Positions 8,969 through 17,748 of a DNA stretch of 64,000 nucleotides are shown one piece after another (position 1 is the stretch's first letter; every line of letters starts with the position of its first letter). The stretch is from assembly GCA_002162685.1 (NCBI GenBank), contig MAAQ01000012.1, forward strand, positions 248,001 to 312,000, in the 5' to 3' direction. The position numbers were made by a program, and so were the translations under genes. This stretch comes from Flavobacteriales bacterium 33_180_T64 (GTDB lineage Bacteria; Bacteroidota; Bacteroidia; Flavobacteriales; Flavobacteriaceae). The notes under the pieces were generated by a model. The model was not told the DNA's origin. It worked only from the letters and a program-made list of their open reading frames with translations, and made no database searches.

Positions 8969-11455
8969 ATGAAAAAAATCACACAATTGTGCATTTTTCT
9001 ACTTGCCGTTACGGCTTTTGCACAACCTCCAAAATTAGATTCAAGAAACGGATCAGTATCTGGACGTGTTATTGATGCTACACTTAATCAACCATTACCT
9101 TATGTAAATGTTATTATTAAAGATGCAGCAAACAATATCATTACAGGAGGAATTACCAGCGATGATGGTATGTTTAAAATCGAGAAAATTCCTGAAGGCA
9201 AAATCATTGTTGCTATTCAATATATAGGTTACAAGACTATTTCAAAAACAATAAACCTAGGAGACGACGATGGTTATAAAATTAATCTAGGAGATATTAG
9301 GCTTGAAGAAGATGTTGCGAGCTTAAACGAAGTTACTGTAATTGCTGAAGTTTCTACCATACAACAAAAAGTTGATCGCAAGGTGATTACTATTGGTAAA
9401 GACCTTGCTGCTAGTGGAACTGCTTCAGAACTTATGGTAGGTATTCCTTCTGTAAACGTAGATGCACAAACTGGAGATATAAGTTTAAGAGGAAATTCAA
9501 ATGTACGTGTTATGGTAGACGGAAAATTCTCTAATATCCCTACAGCTCAACTGCTTAAACAAATCCCATCTACTGCTATTAAATCTATAGAATTAATTAC
9601 TAATCCTTCAGCAAAATATAATCCTGAAGGGATGAGTGGCATCATTAACATTGTATTACATAAAAATACAATGGTTGGATTTAACGGTAGTGTTAATTTT
9701 GGATTAAGTAAAGAAATAGAAGCTAAATTTAATAGTGCTTTAAATTTAAATTATAGAAATGGTAAGTTTAATTTCTTTGGAAACTATAGCAATAATATTT
9801 CAAAAAACAGAAATAGAGGTAATGTTTTTAGACCAGGAAATAACTCTGAACAATTTTTTAGATTTTTAGACAAAAGAGAAAATCATCAATATAAACTTGG
9901 AGTTGATTTTTACCTAAATGACAAGAATACAATCTCAGTCTTTACAAACCAAAATAGCTCAGATAATAGCACTACTGGTAGAACAACAGCACTATTTTAT
10001 GATGACATGAGTTTTAATCAAGATCAGATTTTTTCAAATGTTGGAGATAATACATCACAACAATACAATTTCGATTACAAATTAGATTTTGCTAAAGAAG
10101 GATCTAATATCGAATTAGAAGTTGATCATAATATTTATGAGGGTCAAAACCCTGTGTTTTTTGATCAAATTCTTGGCCCATTAAGTGATTACATCGATTT
10201 AAATGCTTCAGATAGAGAACGAACTACGGTTAATTTAGATTACGTAAATCCATTATCTGAAACTACAAAATTAGAATTAGGAGTTCAAGCACGTTTATTT
10301 AATTCTGAAATTGCATACGTTTCAACTGGAGATTCTTATAATAGTGTCGGTGTATTAACACCAACACCTAGTACAGATTTTGATTATACTAGAGACATCT
10401 ATTCTGCTTATGGAACCTATAGTAAGAAATTTGAAAAATGGACGTATCAAGTTGGTCTTAGAGTTGAAAATGTAAATGTAGATGCTATTGCTTTACAAAC
10501 TGATGTTGTTACAAATGATGTTTCAGAAATTAGATTTGATAATGACTATGTACAAGTATATCCTTCTGCATTCTTTACATACACACCTTCTGAAAAAAAC
10601 TCGTATCAATTAAGTTACAGTCGTAGAGTTGATCGCCCTGGCATTGGACAAGTAAATCCAATTAAAGAATGGAGTACACCTTTAATTTCATCTTTCGGAA
10701 ATCAACAATTAGAACCTCAGTTTACAAATTCATTAGAAGTAAATTATACAAGAACACTTAATAATAGAAAAGGAAGTATTACTGCTGGTGTGTTTTATCG
10801 TGCCATCACAGATGAAATCAATAGAGCATTATTTATTGACAGAAGTGATGTTAACTCTGGTAGAATTATCTTAACTCATGACAACTTTGATGATACCTCT
10901 GCTTATGGTATAGAAGTTTCCACTAATTACAGGCCTACAAAATGGTGGAGTATTAATGGTAGTTTTGATTTTTATTCGCAAACACAAAAAGGTATTGCCG
11001 AAAACTTTAGAGATGGTGTTAGTATAGAGACTGCTACAATTGACGATATTGAAACTAATGTATCTGAAGTTGATAACGTTGCTTGGAACCTTAGAATGTT
11101 TAATAACTTCAAAGTCAATAAAAAACTAACGTTAACTGCATTTGGGTTTTACAGAGGTAAAAATAAAACATTACAATTTGATATAGACCCAATGTATTTT
11201 GTAAACCTAGGTATGCGATACAGTTTCTTAGAAGACAATAGAGCTACATTTGGTTTTAATTACAACGATGTTTTAAACTCAATGAAATTTGCTTTTGACG
11301 GCACAAGACCTTTCCCTCAAACAGGAGAATTTAACTGGGAAAGTAATACGTGGAATATCACATTAAATTACAGATTTGGTGGCGGAAAATATCGTGCTAA
11401 GTCTCGTAAAAATAGAGATAGTAATGAAAAATCCGGTGGCGGAGGTTTCTTATAA
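8969..11455 (+). CDS. TonB-dependent receptor-type outer membrane beta-barrel protein
   Basis: 828 residues. Signal peptide (MKKITQLCIFLLAVTAFAQ), a carboxypeptidase-like regulatory domain at about 28-110 (GSVSGRVIDATLNQPLPYVNVIIKD), a plug domain at about 125-235 (LRGNSNVRVMVDGK, NPSAKYNPEGMSGIINIVL), then a long outer-membrane beta-barrel. This is the domain order of the Bacteroidota outer-membrane-beta-barrel family close to TonB-dependent receptors. The C terminus is a short K/R/G-rich tail (KYRAKSRKNRDSNEKSGGGGF) rather than the usual aromatic barrel end. No SusD partner follows, so it is not a standard polysaccharide-utilisation pair. Substrate unknown. Confidence 0.9.
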   Translation: MKKITQLCIFLLAVTAFAQPPKLDSRNGSVSGRVIDATLNQPLPYVNVIIKDAANNIITGGITSDDGMFKIEKIPEGKIIVAIQYIGYKTISKTINLGDDDGYKINLGDIRLEEDVASLNEVTVIAEVSTIQQKVDRKVITIGKDLAASGTASELMVGIPSVNVDAQTGDISLRGNSNVRVMVDGKFSNIPTAQLLKQIPSTAIKSIELITNPSAKYNPEGMSGIINIVLHKNTMVGFNGSVNFGLSKEIEAKFNSALNLNYRNGKFNFFGNYSNNISKNRNRGNVFRPGNNSEQFFRFLDKRENHQYKLGVDFYLNDKNTISVFTNQNSSDNSTTGRTTALFYDDMSFNQDQIFSNVGDNTSQQYNFDYKLDFAKEGSNIELEVDHNIYEGQNPVFFDQILGPLSDYIDLNASDRERTTVNLDYVNPLSETTKLELGVQARLFNSEIAYVSTGDSYNSVGVLTPTPSTDFDYTRDIYSAYGTYSKKFEKWTYQVGLRVENVNVDAIALQTDVVTNDVSEIRFDNDYVQVYPSAFFTYTPSEKNSYQLSYSRRVDRPGIGQVNPIKEWSTPLISSFGNQQLEPQFTNSLEVNYTRTLNNRKGSITAGVFYRAITDEINRALFIDRSDVNSGRIILTHDNFDDTSAYGIEVSTNYRPTKWWSINGSFDFYSQTQKGIAENFRDGVSIETATIDDIETNVSEVDNVAWNLRMFNNFKVNKKLTLTAFGFYRGKNKTLQFDIDPMYFVNLGMRYSFLEDNRATFGFNYNDVLNSMKFAFDGTRPFPQTGEFNWESNTWNITLNYRFGGGKYRAKSRKNRDSNEKSGGGGFL

Positions 11456-11527
11456 AACATTAAGAAAAGTTTAATAGCCTACATATAATAGTTGATGGTT
11501 AGTGTTAATGTTTGGTTATTAAATAAG

Positions 11528-11560
11528 AAAACCCAAAGCTTTTAAGTTTTGGGTTTTTGT
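11528..11560 (+). terminator. Intrinsic terminator 1 downstream of the receptor gene
   Basis: Stem AAAACCCAAA pairs with TTTTGGGTTTT around a short loop, followed by T-rich sequence. It lies 73 nt after the receptor stop codon and is the natural end of that transcript. Confidence 0.8.
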
Positions 11561-11682
11561 TTCAAAAAAAAAAAAACAACAATTAATGTAATGTCCTTAT
11601 ATAGGTTACGACTTAGGTTTAGTAAATAATATTTGGTTTATATTTTTTACAAATAAAAATTAAAATTGATTTTTAGCAAAAG

Positions 11683-11715
11683 AAATCCGAAACTTCAATG
11701 TTTCGGATTTTTTTA
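11683..11715 (+). terminator. Intrinsic terminator 2
   Basis: Stem AAATCCGAAAC / GTTTCGGATTT with loop TTCAAT, followed by a run of T. No gene lies between this and terminator 1, so it probably ends an uncharacterised short transcript. Confidence 0.8.
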
Positions 11716-11874
11716 TGCAATTTATATAATGTGTTAATTGATAGTTAAAAATGTTAAGAGATGAAATAAAAAGGACTTTTTAGCGTCTTACTAGTGTGAT
11801 AAGTTTATAGCTAATCAGTTTAAAAAATTATTCTTTTATAGTTTAAGTGTTTTAGTTAAATTGATTAATAGCAG

Positions 11875-11907
11875 AAAAATCCCAAAGTTGACGCTTTGGG
11901 ATTTTTT
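11875..11907 (+). terminator. Intrinsic terminator 3
   Basis: Stem AAAATCCCAAAG / CTTTGGGATTTT with loop TTGACG and a T tract. It is preceded by TTGATTAATAGCA. The stem is symmetric enough to act on the minus strand too, where it could end the 12292-11999 transcript. Confidence 0.8.
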
Positions 11908-11998
11908 GTACTTGTAACATTAACTTTTCCTAATACCAGTATAAATAGCAAAATTCCAATTATAGCTATGATAATAGCCGCAGAAAACCCAATAATAA

Positions 11999-12292
11999 TT
12001 ATGACTTCTTCCTGATTGTACTAAGTAACCTATAAATCACATAGGTATGAATCATCAAATTAAAAAAAACAGAACCTAGGCTTAGCCATAAATTTTGAGT
12101 ATAAAAAGGTAATTCTCTACTTATTAAACTTAAGGGTAAGCTAAATAAATTCATCAGTATATTAGTTACTGTCTTTAAATCTATACCAAACACCTCAACC
12201 GTATTCTGAGAAAGATAAGTATCCAAAAATGCGGCTAAGATTTCAAAAAATAATAGCAGAAAAAATAATTTAAAGAAGAATTTCAAATTCAT
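11999..12292 (-). CDS. Small hydrophobic membrane protein of unknown function
   Basis: 97 residues with three likely membrane segments (about 5-25, 45-60 and 68-90) and a basic C-terminal tail ending STIRKKS. I do not recognise the family. It starts 16 nt after the fabH stop codon on the same strand, so the two are probably cotranscribed. A second hydrophobic frame without a standard start overlaps its 3' end. Confidence 0.6.
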   Translation of the reverse strand: MNLKFFFKLFFLLLFFEILAAFLDTYLSQNTVEVFGIDLKTVTNILMNLFSLPLSLISRELPFYTQNLWLSLGSVFFNLMIHTYVIYRLLSTIRKKS

Positions 12293-12307
12293 CTATACGC
12301 AATTTAT

Positions 12308-13318
12308 TTACCACTTGATAATCACACTTCCCCAAGTAAAGCCACTACCAAAAGCTGCCAATACAACAGTATCACCTTCTTTAATTTTACCTTCCTCCCA
12401 CGCCTCAGTTAAAGCAATTGGAATAGAAGCTGCAGTCGTGTTACCATACTTCTGGATGTTATTAAAGACTTGATCATCTTTTAATTTAAACTTACGCTGT
12501 ATAAACTGTGCAATACGTAAATTAGCTTGATGCGGAATTAGCATGTCAATATCATCAACCTGTAGATTATTTTTCATCAAACCTTCCATAATCACTTCAC
12601 TAAAACGAACCACAGCATTTTTAAACACAAATTGGCCATTCATATACGGAAAATAACTTTCGTCATTAGGATCATTTTCAGCAATAATGTCATTCACCCA
12701 ACGTTTACCCATTCCTGGAGCTATCAATACTAATTCTTCAGCATGCTCTCCTTGAGAATGTAAATGTGTAGACAAAATCCCTTTATTTGTATTTTCTTCT
12801 CTAGTCAATACTGCAGCTCCTGCACCGTCACCAAATATGACAGACACACCTCGACCACGTGTTGTTTTATCTAAACCATGAGAATGTAATTCACTACCAA
12901 TAACAAGTATGTTTTTATACATTCCTGTTTTTATAAAATTATCAGCAACAGAAATAGCATATACAAATCCTGAACATTGATTACGAACATCTAAAGCGCC
13001 TACAGTTTTAATATCTAAGGCATGTTGTACTTGCACTCCTGGTCCTGGAAAATACATATCAGGACTTAATGTTGCGAAGATTATAAAATCAATATCATCT
13101 TTATCAATACCTGCACGTTCTATAGCAACTTTAGCAGCTTTTACTCCCATTGTTGCTGTGGTATCACCAGATCCTTTTTCAACCCAACGACGTTCTTTTA
13201 TTCCTGTTCGTTCCTGAATCCAGGCATCATTAGTATCCATCATTTTGGATAAATCATCATTAGTCATCACATTGTCAGGAACGTAATACCCTAAGCCTAT
13301 TATTTTGGAATTGTACAT
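12308..13318 (-). CDS. fabH: 3-oxoacyl-ACP synthase III (KAS III family)
   Basis: 336 residues, thiolase fold. The catalytic triad is visible: cysteine in DVRNQCSGFVYA (about residue 114), histidine in PHQANLRI and asparagine in YGNTTAASIPIAL. KAS III condenses acetyl-CoA (or branched acyl-CoA) with malonyl-ACP to start fatty acid synthesis. Flavobacteria often carry more than one fabH-like gene, and this copy is not next to plsX/rpmF, so it may be a paralogue with a different primer or a role in a related pathway. A long AT-rich leader separates it from divergent htpG. Confidence 0.9.
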   Translation of the reverse strand: MYNSKIIGLGYYVPDNVMTNDDLSKMMDTNDAWIQERTGIKERRWVEKGSGDTTATMGVKAAKVAIERAGIDKDDIDFIIFATLSPDMYFPGPGVQVQHALDIKTVGALDVRNQCSGFVYAISVADNFIKTGMYKNILVIGSELHSHGLDKTTRGRGVSVIFGDGAGAAVLTREENTNKGILSTHLHSQGEHAEELVLIAPGMGKRWVNDIIAENDPNDESYFPYMNGQFVFKNAVVRFSEVIMEGLMKNNLQVDDIDMLIPHQANLRIAQFIQRKFKLKDDQVFNNIQKYGNTTAASIPIALTEAWEEGKIKEGDTVVLAAFGSGFTWGSVIIKW

Positions 13319-13452
13319 CGAAAATTTATTTTCATTTCCGAAACATCGGAAAACTCATTAGTAATTATTTTGTAATGCGAATTTAACGATAAAATACAAT
13401 TTATTTTTAATACGATTTGCATTCGTTATGCATGCATAGTATCTCAAAAAAA

Positions 13453-13491
13453 TGTCAGTTTGTCACCTTATCAGTCTTGGTACTTTTTTTG
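13453..13491 (+). promoter_or_regulatory. Probable htpG promoter with TGTCA direct repeat
   Basis: TTTG at 13459-13462 and TACTTTTT at 13481-13488 fit the Bacteroidota -33/-7 pattern (TTTG, about 19 nt, TAnnTTTG) with one mismatch in the -7 box. TGTCA occurs twice, three bases apart (13453-13457 and 13461-13465), overlapping the -33 element, which could be a heat-shock control site. The predicted start lies about 40 nt before the htpG ATG. Confidence 0.5.
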
Positions 13492-13535
13492 TCTATACAA
13501 GAACATCTCAATTTTTATAATAAAACATATATATC

Positions 13536-15449
13536 ATGACAAAAGGAAACATTAATGTATCGGTAGAAAATATTTTTCCGCTCATTAAAAAATTCTTGTA
13601 TAGCGACCACGAAATATTTTTACGTGAGTTAATTAGTAATGCAACAGATGCAACGCTTAAGCTAAAACACTTAACCAGTATTGGAGAATCTAAAACTGAA
13701 TATGGAACACCAAAAATTGAAGTTAAAATCGATAAAGATGGTAAGAAACTTCATATTATTGATCAAGGTTTAGGTATGACAACCGAAGAGGTTGAAAAAT
13801 ACATTAACCAAGTTGCATTTTCTGGAGCTGAAGAATTTTTAGACAAATATAAAGATTCTGCAAAAGACTCTGGAATTATTGGACATTTCGGACTTGGGTT
13901 CTACTCAGCATTTATGGTTGCTGAAAAAGTAGAAATTATCACAAAATCACATAATGATGAACCTGCAGCACATTGGGCCTGTGACGGGTCTCCTGAGTTT
14001 ACTTTAGAAGCTTCTGATAAAACCGAAAGAGGTACAGAGATCATCCTTCATATTGCTGAGGATTCTACCGAATTTTTAGAAGAAGGACGTATTAGTGAAC
14101 TCCTATTAAAGTATAATAAATTTATGCCTGTTTCAATTAAATTTGGAACCAAAGAAGTTAACGATCCAGACTTTACACCTCAAACTACAACTGATGCTGA
14201 AGGTAAAGAGACCACTGAACCTCACAAACAGATTACAGTAGATAATATTATTAACAACCCAAATCCTGCTTGGACAAAACAACCAGCAGAATTAGAAGGT
14301 GATGATTATAAAAATTTCTATAGAGAACTGTATCCAATGCAGTTTGAAGAACCTTTATTTAACATACATCTTAATGTTGATTATCCATTTAATTTGACAG
14401 GGATTTTATATTTCCCTAAAATGACGAATGATTTAAACATTCAGAAGGATAAAATACAACTCTATCAAAATCAAGTATTCGTAACCGATAATGTAGAAGG
14501 TATTGTACCAGAATTCTTAACCATGCTTCGTGGTGTGATTGATTCTCCAGACATTCCATTAAACGTTTCACGTTCTTACTTGCAAGCTGATGGCGCTGTA
14601 AAGAAAATCTCGTCTTACATTACACGTAAAGTCGCAGATAAACTAAAATCATTATTCAATTCTAATCGTGAAGATTTTGAAAAGAAATGGGATGACATCA
14701 AAATTGTTATTGAATACGGAATGCTTTCTGAAGAAAAATTCTTTGAAAAAGCCGATGCATTTGCACTCTATCCAACAGTTGATGGTTCACATTATACTTA
14801 TGAAGAATTATACAATAAAATTAAAGCAAAGCAAACAGATAAAGATGACAAGCTAGTTATTTTATATGCGTCTGATAAAGAGGCACAACACTCTTATATC
14901 GAATCTGCTAAAGCAAAAGGTTATGAGGTGTTATTATTAGACTCGCCTATTGTACCGCATTTAATTCAGAAATTAGAAACGACTAAAGAAAACATTTCTT
15001 TTGCACGTGTTGATGGTGATCATATTGATAACCTAATCAAGAAAGATGAAACATCAATTTCAAAATTATCTGAAGAAGAGAAAACAACTTTAGATACGTT
15101 ACTAAAAGAAACGATTCCTTCAGAAAAATTCATGGTACAATTAGAAGCTATGGATAGTGATGCTTCACCATTTATTATAACACAACCTGAGTTTATGCGT
15201 CGTATGAAAGAGATGCAACAAACAGGTGGTGGAGGTGGAATGTTTGGGATGGGTAATATGCCAGAGATGTATAATCTTATTGTAAATACCAACTCTGAAC
15301 TGGTTAGCGATATACTAAATACCAAAACCAAGAAAAAGCAAGAGCGCTTAATTAGCCAAAGTTTAGACTTAGCACGTTTATCACAAGGCTTACTTAAAGG
15401 TGAAGAATTAACAAGTTTCATCAAACGTAGTTACGATATGATAAAGTAA
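13536..15449 (+). CDS. htpG: Molecular chaperone HtpG (Hsp90)
   Basis: 637 residues. The GHKL ATPase domain is at the N terminus with motifs ELISNATDA, IDQGLGM and GHFGLGFYSAFMV; the middle domain contains NVSRSYLQADGAVKKIS; the C-terminal dimerisation domain ends the protein. A glycine-rich GGGGGMFGMG stretch precedes the last 70 residues. It is an ATP-driven cytosolic chaperone. It is transcribed alone, with a strong terminator about 40 nt after the stop codon and a candidate stress promoter upstream. Confidence 0.97.
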   Translation: MTKGNINVSVENIFPLIKKFLYSDHEIFLRELISNATDATLKLKHLTSIGESKTEYGTPKIEVKIDKDGKKLHIIDQGLGMTTEEVEKYINQVAFSGAEEFLDKYKDSAKDSGIIGHFGLGFYSAFMVAEKVEIITKSHNDEPAAHWACDGSPEFTLEASDKTERGTEIILHIAEDSTEFLEEGRISELLLKYNKFMPVSIKFGTKEVNDPDFTPQTTTDAEGKETTEPHKQITVDNIINNPNPAWTKQPAELEGDDYKNFYRELYPMQFEEPLFNIHLNVDYPFNLTGILYFPKMTNDLNIQKDKIQLYQNQVFVTDNVEGIVPEFLTMLRGVIDSPDIPLNVSRSYLQADGAVKKISSYITRKVADKLKSLFNSNREDFEKKWDDIKIVIEYGMLSEEKFFEKADAFALYPTVDGSHYTYEELYNKIKAKQTDKDDKLVILYASDKEAQHSYIESAKAKGYEVLLLDSPIVPHLIQKLETTKENISFARVDGDHIDNLIKKDETSISKLSEEEKTTLDTLLKETIPSEKFMVQLEAMDSDASPFIITQPEFMRRMKEMQQTGGGGGMFGMGNMPEMYNLIVNTNSELVSDILNTKTKKKQERLISQSLDLARLSQGLLKGEELTSFIKRSYDMIK

Positions 15450-15523
15450 TATCATGTTGAATTTAATTTAGCATCTCACATAAAATGTAAAACCACTTTG
15501 TTAACGCAAAGTGGTTTTTTTTT
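15440..15523 (+). repeat. htpG 3' end and UTR, copy A of a dispersed repeat
   Basis: The last bases of htpG and its trailer share AGTAATATCAT and the exact 16-mer AGCATCTCACATAAAA with 17951-18043, and both copies end in a related hairpin. See copy B and the finding on this duplication. Confidence 0.6.
15490..15523 (+). terminator. Intrinsic terminator of htpG
   Basis: Stem AAACCACTTTG / CAAAGTGGTTT, loop TTAACG, then a long T tract. Confidence 0.9.
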
Positions 15524-15639
15524 AAACTCATTGAAAGTTATGTTTAACTCATTGAAACGTATCATTTACTAAATATTCATTTTTAAACCTGTAATAGAGC
15601 TATAAGTTTGGTATATACTAATATTAAAAATGTGATATC

Positions 15640-16323
15640 ATGAAAGACCAGTTTAGCTTAGACATTCAAGTCCCGTGTTCTGAAAACTTTAGTCAGTTTA
15701 CACCAACTCCAAATGGCGGTTTTTGTTCCTCTTGTGAAAAAGAAGTTATTGATTTCACTACAATGAGTGCAGAAGACACCATTGCTTTCTTTAAAAACAG
15801 ATCAAATAAAAACACCTGCGGAAGATTTAACAGTCAGCAATTAAAGCACTATAACAACAAACCTAAGCAAGAAAAAAAGCTCAGTTTTTTTGTTGGTATA
15901 GGTTTAGCCTGCTTGTCGCTTTTTTCGTTTGGTACAATGCAAGCTCAAGACATTAAAACACAAAGTGAAGATTTAAAAAATGACGCTTCAAAATTTAGAA
16001 TTACTAAACATAAAAAAGACATTACCATAAAAGGGTATGTTACAAATGAATCTCTTCCATTGCCAGGCGCAACGATCTATTTAGAAGGAACAAAAATAGG
16101 GATTCAAACAGATTTTGATGGCTATTTTGAATTTCCTGAAAAATTAAAAAAAGGCGATGTACTAGTGTTTAGCTATATAGGAATGGAATCTCAAAAAGTA
16201 GTTATTAATAATGAACACTCGGCTTCCAAAATAGAACTACAAATAGATATGAAAATGGATACTTGTATCCTTATGGGCAAGGTCGCTGTAAAAGAGGTAT
16301 TCACCTCTAAAAAAAGAAACTAG
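15640..16323 (+). CDS. Cysteine-motif membrane protein with carboxypeptidase-like regulatory domain
   Basis: 227 residues. The N-terminal 70 residues carry C13, a CSSC pair (C29, C32) and C60 in the pattern PCSENF..F, GGFCSSCEKEVIDFTTMS, NTCGRF, which looks like a small zinc- or disulfide-type module. A single membrane segment follows at about 81-98, then a CarboxypepD_reg-like beta-sandwich at about 127-200 (GYVTNESLPLPGATIYLEGTKIGIQTDFDGYFEF). The topology suggests a cytoplasmic cysteine module joined to a periplasmic sandwich. The next gene, a transglutaminase-like protein, starts 7 nt after the stop, so they are probably one operon. Function unknown. Confidence 0.8.
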   Translation: MKDQFSLDIQVPCSENFSQFTPTPNGGFCSSCEKEVIDFTTMSAEDTIAFFKNRSNKNTCGRFNSQQLKHYNNKPKQEKKLSFFVGIGLACLSLFSFGTMQAQDIKTQSEDLKNDASKFRITKHKKDITIKGYVTNESLPLPGATIYLEGTKIGIQTDFDGYFEFPEKLKKGDVLVFSYIGMESQKVVINNEHSASKIELQIDMKMDTCILMGKVAVKEVFTSKKRN

Positions 16324-16329
16324 GTTATC

Positions 16330-17334
16330 ATGAAAAAAATCATACTCCTTTTCGTTTTTATTTATAACATCGCTTATGCTCAAGTATCTGATTTTAAAAC
16401 TATAGATTTCACTAGAGCCGATAATATTGCCAAACTTAATGAAGGTGCTAGTTTAAATAATTTGTCATTGCTTGCAGAGGAACTCACATCAAAACTTCCA
16501 ACAGAAATTGAAAAATTTAGAGCAATTCATACTTGGGTATGTGAAAATATTAAAGCCGATTCGAATCAACATGACACCGTAACTAGAAATCGAAAAAAGC
16601 TTCAAAATGATAGTCTTGCATTTATGAATTGGAATTATGAATACAAAAAAATAGTGTTTAAAAAATTATTAAAACACAAAACAACAATGTGTACTGGCTA
16701 TGCCTATTTAATAAAGGAGTTATGTTTTTTAGCGAACTTAAAATGTGAGATTGTTAATGGTTATGCAAGAACTGTTGATTCAAACATTAATAAACTTGAA
16801 TCATTAAACCATTCTTGGAATGCTATCTATTTAGATAATAAATGGTACTTATGTGATGCAACTTGGTCTAGTGGTTTTATAAATTCCAGTCATGTGTTTG
16901 TTAAAAATTACAATGAAGGTTATTTTTTAGCAGACCCAATATTATTTGCTAAAAACCATTATCCATTACATAAAAAATGGTTGTTAAATGATACATTAAT
17001 TCACTCAAAATTTATTGCTGGTCCATTAGTTTATGTAGAGGCCTTTAATCAAAACCTGATTCCTATAAGTCCAGAAAAAATGGTTGTTGAAATCAAAAAA
17101 AAAGCTGAAATTAATTTTAGCTTAAAATTTTCAAAAAGTACCGCTATAGATAAAATCGCGCTAATACAAATTTCGAGAAATAAAACTACAGTTTTAGATA
17201 TTTATGATATTAAAAATGAAAATGGTTTAATTCAATTTAAACACCTATTTAAACGCAAAGGGCTTCATGATGTTCATTTAAAAATTAATAATGAAATTGT
17301 TGCAACTTATACCATAGATGTTACTAAAATTTAA
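16330..17334 (+). CDS. Secreted transglutaminase-like protein
   Basis: 334 residues with a signal peptide (MKKIILLFVFIYNIAYAQ). The transglutaminase core is at about 60-185; the catalytic triad is visible as C121 (TTMCTGYAYLIKEL), H161 (LNHSWNAIYLDN) and D176 (WYLCDATW). The C-terminal 140 residues look beta-rich and are not recognised. Such proteins can act as cysteine proteases or peptide cross-linkers in the periplasm. It closely follows the cysteine-motif gene and is ended by a strong hairpin. Confidence 0.88.
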   Translation: MKKIILLFVFIYNIAYAQVSDFKTIDFTRADNIAKLNEGASLNNLSLLAEELTSKLPTEIEKFRAIHTWVCENIKADSNQHDTVTRNRKKLQNDSLAFMNWNYEYKKIVFKKLLKHKTTMCTGYAYLIKELCFLANLKCEIVNGYARTVDSNINKLESLNHSWNAIYLDNKWYLCDATWSSGFINSSHVFVKNYNEGYFLADPILFAKNHYPLHKKWLLNDTLIHSKFIAGPLVYVEAFNQNLIPISPEKMVVEIKKKAEINFSLKFSKSTAIDKIALIQISRNKTTVLDIYDIKNENGLIQFKHLFKRKGLHDVHLKINNEIVATYTIDVTKI

Positions 17335-17336
17335 AA

Positions 17337-17370
17337 ACCTCTTTGTTAAATAAAAACAAAGAGGTCTTTT
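17337..17370. terminator. Bidirectional terminator between transglutaminase gene and convergent hypothetical gene
   Basis: Stem ACCTCTTTGTT / AACAAAGAGGT with an A-rich loop, flanked by A and T tracts. Confidence 0.85.
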
Positions 17371-17373
17371 ATA

Positions 17374-17748
17374 TTATAACGTTTGCAAATGTTTATCTGC
17401 TTTTGATTTAATATAATCATCAACTTCTTCTGAAGGAACTTCTTTAACATCAATTAAAAAATCACCATTAGAACCTGATACTACAATTTTTGAAGTATAC
17501 TGCCCAGGAAATGAACCATGTACTTTATAAGGTGTAGTACCTTCCCCTAAAGGCCCTGTCCACCCCATAGAATCAATTTTCAAACCTCCTACAAAGTGAG
17601 GGTCTCTTTTTAAACTAAATCCGTACGAGTAATTAGGTGCATTACCTTCTACTTCAAGAATAAATATTCCTGGTGTACGTAAACCAGTCCATAAATACGT
17701 TGCTGTTGTTTTACTTGCATCAACAGGCTCTTTACTATAAAATCCCAT
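17374..17748 (-). CDS. Hypothetical beta-rich protein
   Basis: 124 residues, no signal peptide or membrane segment. The sequence is rich in G, S, T and aromatic residues (YLWTGLRTPGIFILEVEGN, GSFPGQYTSKIVVSGSNGDFLIDV), suggesting a small beta-sandwich. I do not recognise a family. It is a single-gene unit with its own convergent terminator. The coding quality (no rare codon clusters, sensible amino-acid composition) supports a real gene. Confidence 0.65.
   Translation of the reverse strand: MGFYSKEPVDASKTTATYLWTGLRTPGIFILEVEGNAPNYSYGFSLKRDPHFVGGLKIDSMGWTGPLGEGTTPYKVHGSFPGQYTSKIVVSGSNGDFLIDVKEVPSEEVDDYIKSKADKHLQTL

Larger units (their letters stand above)
11456..11910 (+). ncRNA. Gene-free stretch with three tandem terminators; candidate small RNAs
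   Basis: No convincing coding frame occupies this stretch, yet it holds three complete intrinsic terminators spaced about 125 and 165 nt apart. The sequences just upstream of terminators 2 and 3 are related (TTGATTTTTAGCAAAAGAAA and TTGATTAATAGCAGAAAAA), which suggests repeated short transcription units rather than random hairpins. The TGATTAATAGC box recurs before another terminator at about 18817. No confident TAnnTTTG promoter was found here; TAAGTTTA at 11800-11807 is a near match for the third unit. Alternative: stacked terminators of the receptor gene. Confidence 0.45.

Noticed and set aside
15020-15424. Open frame antisense to htpG
   Set aside because: It lies entirely inside the well-supported htpG gene and gives a low-complexity, improbable protein.
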